Assembly: GCA_035938265.1 (NCBI GenBank)
Contig: DASZHA010000085.1
Coordinates: forward strand, 1 to 56,389
Length of the DNA stretch: 56,389 bases
Reading direction: 5' to 3'
Source of the DNA: DASZHA01 sp035938265
Lineage (GTDB): Bacteria; Chloroflexota; Dormibacteria; DASZGP01
Shown piece by piece: positions 32,841 through 40,902 of the stretch (position 1 is the stretch's first letter; each line of letters opens with the position of its first letter). Under the pieces are notes generated by a model. That model saw only the letters and a list, made by a program, of their open reading frames with translations, was not told the origin of the DNA and made no database searches. Made by a program: the position numbers and the translations under genes.

Positions 32841-34440
32841 GGCCTACGCCGAGCTCCACGCCCATACCAACTTCTCCTTCCTCGACGGCGCGGCTCACCC
32901 CGAGGAGCTGGCGGCGGTGGCGGCCGCGCGCGGGCTCCAGGCCATGGCGATCACCGACCACGGCGGCCTCTACGCCATGGTCCGATTCACTGCCGCCGCC
33001 CGCCACGTCGGGCTTCGCACGATCATCGGCGCCGAGCTGACCGTGGAGGCGATGCCCGGTATCGAGACGCCGGAGCCGCAGCTGCTGGTCGACCAGCTGG
33101 CCACCACCAAACCGCGGGAGCGCCAGCGCGGCCGTCACCACCTCACCGTCCTGGCCCGGGACGGCACCGGCTTCAGCAATCTCACCCGCATGCTCAGCCA
33201 CAGCAACCTCGGCGCACCGCCCTCCGACCGCAAGGGCTACACCGCCATCGCCTGGGAGCTGCTCACCGAGCACACCTACGGCCTGGTCGTCCTGTCCGGC
33301 TGCAAGCGCATGGGCCTGGTCCCGCGGCTGCTCCGCGCCGGCAGCCGCGAGTCCGCGGCGGAGGCGGCGGCCCGGCTGCGCGACATCTTCGGCGCCGGCG
33401 ACTTCTTCCTCGAGCTGCAGAACCACATGGTCCCCGAGGACCCCTGGACGTGCGCCGAGCTGGCCGAGCTGGGCCGCGCCACCGGCATCCCCTGTGTGGC
33501 CACCAACGATGTCCACATGATGACGCCGCAGGACAAGCCCCTCCAGGACGTGCTGGTGGCGATCCGCGAGCGCGGCACCCTCGACGAGATGGAGGCCCAG
33601 GGCTACCTCGCCCCCAACGCCGAGCGTTACGTCAAGACCCGCGCCGAGATGGAGGAGGCGCTCCTCGGCCCCGCCGCCGGCGGGCCCCCCACCGTCGCCA
33701 CTGAGCCCTGGCTGCGGCGCGCCTACATGGAGGCGCTCGACCGCACCGTCGAAATCGCGAACCGTTGCGACTTCGAGCTCGACCTCCGCAGCAAGCGCTT
33801 CCCCGGCTTCCCCGTGCCCGACGGCGAGACGCCGTTCAGCTACCTCTACCAGCTCTGCCAGCAGGGCGTGAAGTCACGCTACAAGCCGATGACCTCGACG
33901 GTGGCGCGGCGGCTCCAGACCGAGCTCGAGGTCATCGAGAAGACCGGGCTGGCCGAGTTCTTCCTGATCAACTGGGACCTGATGCGCTTTGCCAAGGACA
34001 GCGGCATCCCCGGGCAGGGGAGGGGGTCGGCGGCGGACTCCATCGTCGCCTACCTGCTGGGCATCACCCGGGTCGACCCGGTGGAGCACAACCTCCTCTT
34101 CGAGCGCTTTCTCCACGAGGAGCAGAAGACCACCCCCGACATCGACATCGACTTCGCCTCCAGTCGCCGCGAGGAGGTGATCCAGTACATCTACGAGAAG
34201 TACGGCGCCGACCGCTCGGGGATGGTGGCCAACGTCGTCACCTTCCGACCGCGGATGGCGATCCGCCAGGTGGGCAAGGCGCTGGGCTTCTCGCCGGCCA
34301 CCATCGACCGGCTGGCCAAGTCGGCCGACTCCTGGTACCCCGAGGAGGCGATGGCGGCGGCCGCGGCGGCGGGGTTGGGGGAGGTTCGCGCCGCCCCGGT
34401 CGACGGTGGCCCCGAGCTGTCGCGGGACCGGGCTGGCTAG
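32833..34440 (+). CDS. dnaE2: DnaE2 N-terminal half (PHP domain and two catalytic Asp)
   Basis: A 535-residue N-terminal half of an error-prone DnaE-type polymerase alpha subunit. The PHP domain starts ELHAHTNFSFLDGAAHPEE, and the palm motif TPDIDIDF places the first two catalytic aspartates at about 438 and 440. GRGSAADSIVAYLLGI and RPRMAIRQVGKALGFS are also DnaE signatures. The chain stops at TAG soon after DRLAKSADSW, just before the region that in intact DnaE2 leads to FPRHLSIHVGG. That region is found in the separate gene at 35530. The two halves must associate to build the active site. It shares its TAG with the opposite-strand sulfotransferase stop (CTAG). Confidence 0.93.
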   Translation: MTEAYAELHAHTNFSFLDGAAHPEELAAVAAARGLQAMAITDHGGLYAMVRFTAAARHVGLRTIIGAELTVEAMPGIETPEPQLLVDQLATTKPRERQRGRHHLTVLARDGTGFSNLTRMLSHSNLGAPPSDRKGYTAIAWELLTEHTYGLVVLSGCKRMGLVPRLLRAGSRESAAEAAARLRDIFGAGDFFLELQNHMVPEDPWTCAELAELGRATGIPCVATNDVHMMTPQDKPLQDVLVAIRERGTLDEMEAQGYLAPNAERYVKTRAEMEEALLGPAAGGPPTVATEPWLRRAYMEALDRTVEIANRCDFELDLRSKRFPGFPVPDGETPFSYLYQLCQQGVKSRYKPMTSTVARRLQTELEVIEKTGLAEFFLINWDLMRFAKDSGIPGQGRGSAADSIVAYLLGITRVDPVEHNLLFERFLHEEQKTTPDIDIDFASSRREEVIQYIYEKYGADRSGMVANVVTFRPRMAIRQVGKALGFSPATIDRLAKSADSWYPEEAMAAAAAAGLGEVRAAPVDGGPELSRDRAG

Positions 34441-35390
34441 CCCGCGGTGGCCACCCCGGGGTTGGCGGACAGGTCCTGGCTGCCGCCGCCGGTAGCGCTC
34501 AGCCCGGTGGCGGACTCGAACCGGTCGATCATCACCTGGGCGACCTGGAGCTGCTCCGGGTCAAGGCGCTTGCGCCACACCTCGACCTCCTCGCTGGCCA
34601 CCCTGACCACGTCCCACCCGCTGCCGGGTCGGTCGACGGAGCGGACGTACTCGCTGGCCTCCTCGGTCCAGCGAAGCCCCAAAGCACCACTGAGGCTGCC
34701 AAACCGTGGGATCGGGTCGGCGCTCAGGTCCTCGTGCCACGCCACCTGCCACTGCGGGTTTCGGGCGGCGGTCTGCCGCAGCATGTGGTTCCGCGCGCAG
34801 ATGGTCCAAATCGTGTTTGCCACGCCCGGCTCCGGCGGCGCCGGCCACAATCCCAGCGGCTCCAGCCAGGCTTGGGCCCGGGGATGGTCGTCGATGCCGT
34901 AGCTGCCCCAACCAAGTCGGAGCCAGCTGCCGAGCATGTTGAGCGGGCTGCGCAATATCACCAGGACCCTGGGCTGGCAGCGGTCCGCCACCCATTCGGC
35001 GCTGAACAGCGTTCGCACCGACTTGACCACGTGGTGCCGGTGCCCGTGGCGCCGGTGCGTGGCCCGACGCAGGCCGAGCAGCGGCGCCCGGGTCACGGCC
35101 GGCGGAAGAAGAGCAGCTGCGTGAGCTGCGGAGCTGCTCCAGGGGCGTTGCGGCCAACCGCCCTCGAATGCCATCTCCCACATCAGCTCGTACCGAGGCG
35201 CGGCGTCCCCGGGGCGGAGGTCGGGTAGGTGGCCGAGGCCCCGGGTGGCAAAGGGCGCGAAGGGAGCACGTTCGTCGTCGTCGGGCTCGTGGACGAGGTG
35301 GGCGCCGGCGCAATGGCCGAGGACGCGCGCGGCCCAGGTCGTCCCGGAACGTGGGTTGCCGGTGACGAACACCCGGCTGTCCCGGGTCAC
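34437..35390 (-). CDS. Sulfotransferase-family protein inside split dnaE2
   Basis: A 317-residue protein with the PAPS-binding P-loop-like motif (VFVTGNPRSGTTWAARVLG) and the 3'-phosphate-binding segment VLVILRSPLNMLGSWLRLG. It probably transfers sulfate from PAPS to an unknown acceptor, although no CysC/CysN genes are nearby. I chose GTG 35390, which places the P-loop near residue 10, as is usual. The frame is open upstream, through the SOS box, but has no support there. It lies opposite and between the two dnaE2 halves, so it may mark the insertion that split them. Confidence 0.82.
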   Translation of the reverse strand: MTRDSRVFVTGNPRSGTTWAARVLGHCAGAHLVHEPDDDERAPFAPFATRGLGHLPDLRPGDAAPRYELMWEMAFEGGWPQRPWSSSAAHAAALLPPAVTRAPLLGLRRATHRRHGHRHHVVKSVRTLFSAEWVADRCQPRVLVILRSPLNMLGSWLRLGWGSYGIDDHPRAQAWLEPLGLWPAPPEPGVANTIWTICARNHMLRQTAARNPQWQVAWHEDLSADPIPRFGSLSGALGLRWTEEASEYVRSVDRPGSGWDVVRVASEEVEVWRKRLDPEQLQVAQVMIDRFESATGLSATGGGSQDLSANPGVATAG

Positions 35391-35503
35391 ATTCTCACGC
35401 AGGGCTGATCGACACGCGAGGCCCGCTGCCCGCGAACTCCCATCCGACCGCTTAGGATAACGGCCGATAATAAGAACCCAATAATTGCCGCTTGGCACGC
35501 AAC

Positions 35504-35523
35504 GAACATGTGTTCGATACAAT
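35504..35523 (+). promoter_or_regulatory. Second SOS (LexA) box plus TACAAT for dnaE2 C-half
   Basis: A perfect GAACATGTGTTC operator (35504-35515) overlaps the promoter of the C-half; TACAAT lies at 35518-35523, six bases before ATG 35530. TTGGCA at 35492-35497 could be a -35, but the spacer would be 20 bases. Confidence 0.88.
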
Positions 35524-35529
35524 GGATGC

Positions 35530-38073
35530 ATGGGCGTCCCCGGCAAGCCGCTCCACGAGAAGCCACCGGTCCCTGGCCAGGATCCACAACCAGTTGCGCC
35601 CCATTCCACGCGCACCAAGCCCGGGCCCGAGGCCGGCTACCCGGGGGCGTCGCCGGAGATCGTCGACGGCGCCTTCGCCAACGCCCCCGCGGGTGACCTC
35701 GCCGGCTCGGCCCAGTGGCAGCAGTTCTTCGAGATCTGCAAGCGCATCCAGGGCTTCCCCCGCCACCTCTCGATCCACGTCGGCGGCATGCTGGTCACCG
35801 GCGAGCCGCTGGTCGACATGCTCCCGGTGGAGCGCGCCACCATGCCCGGGCGGGTGGTGGTGCAGTTCAACAAGGACGACGTCGAGGACCTTGGCCTGAT
35901 CAAGATGGACATGCTCGGCCTGCGCACGCTATCGGTGGTGGAGGAGTGCCTGCAGCTGACCGAGACGGCCACCGGCACGCGCCCCGACCTCGACGCCCTC
36001 GACCTCAAGGACCCCGAGGTCTACCGCATCGCTTCTGAGGCCGACACCGTCGGCGTCTTCCAGATCGAGTCTCGGGCGCAGATGTCGACCCTGCCCCGCA
36101 CCCGTCCCGACAAGTTCAGCGACCTGGTGGTGGAGGTGGCCATCATCCGGCCTGGCCCGATCCAGGGCAACGCCGTCAACCCCTACATCCGACGTCGCCA
36201 GGGAAGGGAGCCGGTGACCTACCCCCACCCCAAGCTGGAGCCCATCCTCAAGGACTCGCTGGGAGTGATCCTGTTCCAGGAGCAGATCCTGGAAATCGCG
36301 ATGGTGCTGGGTGGCTACACCCCGGCCCAGGCCGACGGCTTCCGCCGGGCGATGGACCGCAACCGCAGCTCGGCGGCGATGGAGGCGCTGCGTGACGACT
36401 TTCTCACCGCCATCCGCGAGACGTCAGGGGTCGACGAGAAGCTCGGCGGCGAGATCTTCCGCGCCATCTCCGGCTTCGCCCAGTTCGGCTTCTGCCGCTG
36501 CCTGGCAGGGGATACCCGCATCCTCGACCCCATCACCGGCGGCGGCGCCACCCTTACGGAGCTGGCCGACCACTTCGACTACCGCGACTGGAGCGGAGGG
36601 GCAACGCTGCTGGCGCCACCGGTGGCAACCGTGCTCAGCCACGTCGACGGCAAGCTGGCGCCGGCGTCGATCGCCGCCATCTACCGCAACGGCGTGCGCC
36701 CGACATACCGCGTCGCAAGCCATAGCGGCCGCAGCATCATCGCCACCGGGAACCACCCCTTCCTCACCCCCCAGGGCTACCGCGAGCTCGACGACCTGGC
36801 GCCCGGCTGCGAGGTGGCGCTGCAGTGGGGCGAGGGTGACATCTTCTGGGACCGCATCGCCGCCATCAACGACGCCGGCGAGCAGGAGACGTACGACCTC
36901 ACCGTCGAGCCTCACCACAACTTCGTCGCCGACGGCTTCGTCGTCCACAACTCCCACGCCGCCGCCTTCGCCCGCACCACATACGAGACCATCTGGCTGC
37001 GCGATAAGTTCCCGGCGGCCTACTACTCCGCCCTGATGAACAACCAGCCGATGGGCTTCTACCACCCCGCGGTTCTGGTCGAGGACGCCAAGCGCCACGG
37101 CATCACGGTGCTGCCAGTGGACGTCAACCTCAGCCGCGAGCGCTGCCTGCCGGAGGGGGAAAGGGCGATGCGCCTGGGCCTCAACTACGTCCGCCAGCTG
37201 GGCTCCGGTGGCGTCGAGCGGGTGCGACAAGAGCGCGACAAGGGCCCCTTCCTAGACCTGCAAGATTTCTGCGACCGAGTCTGCACCAAGGTGTCGCCTG
37301 CGCCCACGCCCTCGGATAACACCAGCGTTTCTTCTTCGGCGTATCCGCAGCCGTCCAGGAGCGATTCGGATGTTCCAGATGGCGGACGGCGAGGACTGAG
37401 GTCCTCAGACCGTCGCCGAAAAGAAACGCTGGTGTTATCCGAGAGAGTGAGAGCCGGCAACATAGGCACCAGCCTCAACCCACCAATCCCCGCGCCGGTG
37501 AAGCAGGAGGGGGTCGAGAACCTGGTCGCGGTAGGGGGCTTCGACTGGATGGGCCTGCCCCGCCGGCAGCTGCTGTGGCAGGTCAAGGACGCCTACGAGG
37601 CCGCCGGCTCCCGGCGCCTGGTCACGCCCGCGGCCGAGGAGCTGCCGCTACCGGAGATGACCGAGCTGGAGCGCACCTCAACCGACTACCAGGTGCTGGA
37701 GGTGACCACCGGCCGCCACCTGATCTCCTACTATCGCGACCGCCTCACCGCCGCCGGCGTGATCGACAGCCGGGCGCTCAAGACCGCGCCCAACGACAGT
37801 CGGGTCAAGGTCGCTGGCCTGGTCATCACCCGGCAGGCGCCGGGCACCGCCAAGCGCTTCCGATTCTTCACCCTCGAGGACGAGTGGGGTCATATCAACC
37901 TCATCCTCCGGCCGGACTTCTTCTCCAAGCACCGCCGCGTCGCCAACCAGAACCAGCTCCTGATGTTCGAGGGCATCGTCCAGAACATCGACAACGTCAT
38001 CTCGGTCCTCGCGACAGATGTCTGGGCCCTCCCGCCATTGGAGGTCGCTCCCGCGTCGCACGACTACCGCTGA
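35530..38073 (+). CDS. dnaE2: DnaE2 C-terminal half, intein-containing
   Basis: An 847-residue protein; 696 residues after intein removal. A 50-residue Pro-rich N-terminus precedes AQWQQFFEICKRIQGFPRHL and SIHVGGMLVTGE, the DnaE2 region missing from the N-half. KMDMLGLRTL supplies the third catalytic Asp (residue 127). The fingers contain VVEVAIIRPGPIQGNAVNPY and LGVILFQEQILEIA, then an intein at 324-474, then SHAAAFARTTYETIWL. The tail holds a helix-hairpin-helix region and an OB fold (KVAGLVITRQAPGTAKRFRF). A palindromic element sits in frame near residues 595-638. The ATG is leaderless, six bases after TACAAT and downstream of its own SOS box. Confidence 0.93.
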   Translation: MGVPGKPLHEKPPVPGQDPQPVAPHSTRTKPGPEAGYPGASPEIVDGAFANAPAGDLAGSAQWQQFFEICKRIQGFPRHLSIHVGGMLVTGEPLVDMLPVERATMPGRVVVQFNKDDVEDLGLIKMDMLGLRTLSVVEECLQLTETATGTRPDLDALDLKDPEVYRIASEADTVGVFQIESRAQMSTLPRTRPDKFSDLVVEVAIIRPGPIQGNAVNPYIRRRQGREPVTYPHPKLEPILKDSLGVILFQEQILEIAMVLGGYTPAQADGFRRAMDRNRSSAAMEALRDDFLTAIRETSGVDEKLGGEIFRAISGFAQFGFCRCLAGDTRILDPITGGGATLTELADHFDYRDWSGGATLLAPPVATVLSHVDGKLAPASIAAIYRNGVRPTYRVASHSGRSIIATGNHPFLTPQGYRELDDLAPGCEVALQWGEGDIFWDRIAAINDAGEQETYDLTVEPHHNFVADGFVVHNSHAAAFARTTYETIWLRDKFPAAYYSALMNNQPMGFYHPAVLVEDAKRHGITVLPVDVNLSRERCLPEGERAMRLGLNYVRQLGSGGVERVRQERDKGPFLDLQDFCDRVCTKVSPAPTPSDNTSVSSSAYPQPSRSDSDVPDGGRRGLRSSDRRRKETLVLSERVRAGNIGTSLNPPIPAPVKQEGVENLVAVGGFDWMGLPRRQLLWQVKDAYEAAGSRRLVTPAAEELPLPEMTELERTSTDYQVLEVTTGRHLISYYRDRLTAAGVIDSRALKTAPNDSRVKVAGLVITRQAPGTAKRFRFFTLEDEWGHINLILRPDFFSKHRRVANQNQLLMFEGIVQNIDNVISVLATDVWALPPLEVAPASHDYR
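36499..36951 (+). other. In-frame mini-intein in DnaE2 C-half
   Basis: These 151 codons run from Cys1 (CLAGDTRILDP, block A) to the terminal His-Asn (FVADGFVVHN, block G), followed by Ser as the +1 extein residue. Block B is recognisable in IIATGNHPFLTPQGYRELDD (the TxxH-like site reads TGNH), and block F in ETYDLTVEPHHNFVADG. No LAGLIDADG or HNH endonuclease domain is present, so it is a mini-intein. It splits the conserved GFAQFGFCR/SHAAAFA motif in the polymerase active region; the protein should be inactive until splicing. Confidence 0.92.
37311..37443 (+). repeat. 133-bp foldback element in dnaE2 coding sequence
   Basis: The terminal arms 37311-37341 and 37414-37443 are inverted copies; the outer 23 bases, starting CTCGGATAACACCAGCG, are perfect and the inner part differs by one base. 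A second nested palindrome GAGGAC-TGAG-GTCCTC lies at 37391-37406. The element is translated through without a stop and encodes a Ser/Arg-rich stretch (about 45 residues) absent from DnaE2 in general. It resembles a MITE or a protein-coding palindromic element. Confidence 0.85.
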
Positions 38074-38074
38074 C

Positions 38075-38080
38075 TATGGT
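38075..38080 (+). promoter_or_regulatory. -10 box TATGGT for membrane protein
   Basis: TATGGT lies six bases before GTG 38087 and starts two bases after the dnaE2 stop, allowing an independent leaderless message. Confidence 0.4.
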
Positions 38081-38086
38081 TGACGC

Positions 38087-38638
38087 GTGAAGCAAAACCC
38101 CCCGGTCGCGATCCAGGCGGCCCAGGCGATCGCCGCCAGCCTGGTCTTCGCGGGCCTCGGCCTGATCGCGGCGGTGGTGCGGGGCGTCTTCCTTCTCCTC
38201 AGCCCCGACAGCCGGGCCGTCTTCGAGCAGGTCACCGGCGGCGACGCCAACGCCGCGGCGTACAGCGTGATCCTCGGCTATGGCCTGCCCGCCCTGGCCT
38301 TCACCATCCTCTACCTGGTCGTGGCCCTGCGCATCACCAGGGGGCGCCGCTGGACGTGGGTGCTGGGGCTGCTGCTGAGCATCACTGGCGTCGCGCTGTG
38401 CTTCACCACCGTGTCCAAGCTGCTCTCGCTTGTGGCCAATGCGCTGATCGGCTTCCAGGTGGTGCTGGCACTGCTCCTCCTGGTCAGCTCCCGTTACTTC
38501 TGGTCCGCGCCCGCCTCGCGCGCAGCCGGCGAGGACGCCGCCCCCGGCCCCGTGTCCGACGCCGAGGAGGCGCTGTCGGACGCGCCGGAGCCGACCTTGT
38601 CCGAGGCGCCGTCCAGGGAGGCTGAACCCTCGTCCTGA
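38087..38638 (+). CDS. Four-helix membrane protein with acidic tail
   Basis: A 183-residue protein with four hydrophobic helices in the first 145 residues and an acidic, low-complexity C-terminal tail (EDAAPGPVSDAEEALSDAPE). I do not recognise a family. It is just downstream of dnaE2. Its last 145 bases lie opposite the end of the KdpD-like gene; both tails are low complexity, so one of the stops may mark only a relaxed, unconserved extension. Confidence 0.65.
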   Translation: MKQNPPVAIQAAQAIAASLVFAGLGLIAAVVRGVFLLLSPDSRAVFEQVTGGDANAAAYSVILGYGLPALAFTILYLVVALRITRGRRWTWVLGLLLSITGVALCFTTVSKLLSLVANALIGFQVVLALLLLVSSRYFWSAPASRAAGEDAAPGPVSDAEEALSDAPEPTLSEAPSREAEPSS

Positions 38639-40902
38639 ATCGGGAACTGGCGGAGGACATGGACGTCGATCTGTGAGGCGCCCCGGATGATCTCCTTCTT
38701 GATGGAGTTGGAGAGCGGCCCCGCCTTCTCGGAGTGACTGCCCCGCGCCAGCACGATCTCGGTGACATGGTTGTGCTTGGCGTAGTCAAGCAGTGCCTGG
38801 GCCGGCTTGGTGCTTTTGAGGGTGACGAACTGGCCGCCGTATTTGAGGGTCAGCTCCCGGTAGCGAAGCGCAGCCGCGATCGACTCGGAGGACGCGTCCT
38901 TGCCCTCGGATGAGTCGACGCTGACAACCACCAGCTTGCCCTCCGCCCGGGCGGCCTCGGCCGCGGCGCGCTCGATCAACGGCTCCAGGCCTGCCACCGG
39001 CGCCACCGCGGCCATGACCCGCGCCATCGACTCCCACGCCGCGGTGATGCCCCTGGCCTCCATGTAGGCAAGGAGCCGGGCGTCGGTGTGAGTCGCGACC
39101 AGCCGGAGCGCGATCTCGCGTAGGCGGCCGAGGACGTCGAGGGTGTAGATCCTGCGCAGCTTCTCGCGCTTCTCCTCCGGGATCGCCACCTGGTGCTTCT
39201 CGAGGCGCTCCAGCAGCGTGGCCGGCGGGACGTCGACCAGCTCCAGCTCGGTCGCCTCGCGGAGGACCCAGTCGGGTACCACCGCCTCGTTGGCGATACC
39301 GGTGGCCGCCGCGACCGTCTCGGCGACAGAGGCGACGTCGCGCAGGTGCACCGTGGAGATCACCTTGAAGCCGGCGTGGCGGAGCTCCTCCACCTCCTCG
39401 TAGCGGTACTTGAAGCGGGCGTTGGGGTCGCGGTTCTTGTAGCCGAGGTCGTCGACCGCGACCACCTCGGCACCCGATGCCAGGACCGCGTCGAGGTCCA
39501 TGTCGGCGGAGCCGCCCGGTTTTTCGGGCTTCAGCTTGGGCGGGATCATTGTCAGTCCCTCGAGCGCCCCCTCGTTGCCGCGCAGCCCGTAGGTCGCGGC
39601 GGCCCCGACCACCACCCGCGTCCCCCGGCCGGCCCGCCGCTGGGCCTCGTGCAGCATCGCCGAGGTCGTGCCGGTGCCGGGGGCGTAGCCGACATAGATG
39701 CGAAGGTAGCCGCGCTTGCCACCCTCAGTGCCGATGGGATCCGCGGCGGGCTCCGCGCCGATCGCCTCGATTACCGCCTTGGGGTCGGCGCTGACCTCGC
39801 CACCGGCCGGCTCGAGCCGGGCCATGACGTGGATGTCGACGTCGCTAAGCCGGTCGAGCAGCTTGTCCACGAAGCTGCCCCGGTAGCGATCCATGAAGCG
39901 TCCGCCGGGAGCGCCGATCAGGAGCTGGGTGGCATTGTGCCGGCGCACCGCCTCGACGATGGCGTCGCCGGGGTCCTCGGAGGTGATGATCTCGAACTCC
40001 GCCTCCAGCGCCTCGGCCAGCTTCTGGGCGTTCTCCATGTCCTCCGTCAGCGGCTCACCCTCCCGCATCACGGTCACCACCGTGCAGCGACCCCGGTAGC
40101 GCCGGCTCATCCGCACCGCGCGCCGGATCAGCGGCTGGCTCTGCCGTGGCTCGCGCACCGCCACCACCACGTTCTCGGAGGGGAGGTGCATGTCCTCGGC
40201 GATGCGGTCGCCCTCGGTGTTGGCCAGCCAGCCCAGGGCCAGCTCGCGCAGGGCGGCCAGGTTGCCGGGCCGGAAGTAGCCGTCGAGGGCCCGCTCGATG
40301 TTGCGCTCGGGGTAGATGTTGCCGTGCTTCATGCGCTTGCGCAGCGCCTCGGGCGAGATGTCCACGAGCTGGATCTCGTCGGCGTCCTCCAGCAGGTGGT
40401 CCGGGATCGTCTCCCGGATCGTCGTGCCGGCGATCTGCTCGGCCACGTCCTTGAGGCTCTCCAGGTGCTGGATGTTCATCGTCGTCAGCACGTCGATGCC
40501 GGCGTCGCGGATGGCCTCGACATCCTCGTAGCGCCAGGCGTTGGGCATCCCCGGGGCGTTGGTGTGATAGACCTCGTCGATCAGGACCGCGTCGGGCCGC
40601 CGGGCCAGGATGGCGTCGAGGTCCATCTCCTGGAGCTCGGTGCCCTTGTAGGAGATCTTCTTGCGGGGGATGACCTCCAGGTCCTTGAGGAGGGCCTCGG
40701 TCTTGGGCCGGCCGTAGGACTCGACCAGGCCCACGACCACGTCCTTACCCTGCTCCTTGAGGCGGTGCCCCTCCTCGAGCATGGTGTAGGTCTTGCCCGC
40801 CCCCGGGGCAGCGGCGACGTAGACGTTCAGCCGTCCCCGCTTGCCCCCTGTGTCGGCTGGTGCCGTGGTCGTGTCGGCGCCGCCCGTCGAATCCTGGGTC
40901 AC
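38494..40902 (-). CDS. Tandemly duplicated KdpD sensor-domain protein without kinase
   Basis: An 802-residue protein built from two KdpD N-terminal sensor units, each followed by a universal-stress-protein-like domain. Unit 1 has KRGRLNVYVAAAPGAGKTYT (intact Walker A) and LIDEVYHTNAPG (Walker B). Unit 2 has KRGYLRIYVGYAPGTGTTSA, where the P-loop Lys is Thr, so it is probably inactive. No membrane helices or histidine kinase domain are present, unlike full KdpD. The C-terminal tail is Ser/Ala/Asp-rich. GTG 40902 overlaps the stop of the KimA-like gene (GTGA). It may sense potassium or a nucleotide second messenger and act on the adjacent transporters. Confidence 0.85.
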   Translation of the reverse strand: MTQDSTGGADTTTAPADTGGKRGRLNVYVAAAPGAGKTYTMLEEGHRLKEQGKDVVVGLVESYGRPKTEALLKDLEVIPRKKISYKGTELQEMDLDAILARRPDAVLIDEVYHTNAPGMPNAWRYEDVEAIRDAGIDVLTTMNIQHLESLKDVAEQIAGTTIRETIPDHLLEDADEIQLVDISPEALRKRMKHGNIYPERNIERALDGYFRPGNLAALRELALGWLANTEGDRIAEDMHLPSENVVVAVREPRQSQPLIRRAVRMSRRYRGRCTVVTVMREGEPLTEDMENAQKLAEALEAEFEIITSEDPGDAIVEAVRRHNATQLLIGAPGGRFMDRYRGSFVDKLLDRLSDVDIHVMARLEPAGGEVSADPKAVIEAIGAEPAADPIGTEGGKRGYLRIYVGYAPGTGTTSAMLHEAQRRAGRGTRVVVGAAATYGLRGNEGALEGLTMIPPKLKPEKPGGSADMDLDAVLASGAEVVAVDDLGYKNRDPNARFKYRYEEVEELRHAGFKVISTVHLRDVASVAETVAAATGIANEAVVPDWVLREATELELVDVPPATLLERLEKHQVAIPEEKREKLRRIYTLDVLGRLREIALRLVATHTDARLLAYMEARGITAAWESMARVMAAVAPVAGLEPLIERAAAEAARAEGKLVVVSVDSSEGKDASSESIAAALRYRELTLKYGGQFVTLKSTKPAQALLDYAKHNHVTEIVLARGSHSEKAGPLSNSIKKEIIRGASQIDVHVLRQFPIQDEGSASLDGASDKVGSGASDSASSASDTGPGAASSPAAREAGADQK

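Noticed and set aside
32833..35530. DnaE2 split as a split-intein system
   Set aside because: The end of the N-half and the start of the C-half lack intein blocks (no Cys1/block A or terminal HN), so trans-splicing is not supported.
34380..35530. DnaE2 split as a simple sequencing frameshift
   Set aside because: About 1.1 kb containing an opposite-strand gene and a perfect SOS promoter separate the halves, which no single base error would produce.
37185..37586. Minus-strand open frame across the palindromic element
   Set aside because: It arises because the foldback arms read open on both strands; the dnaE2 frame explains the region.
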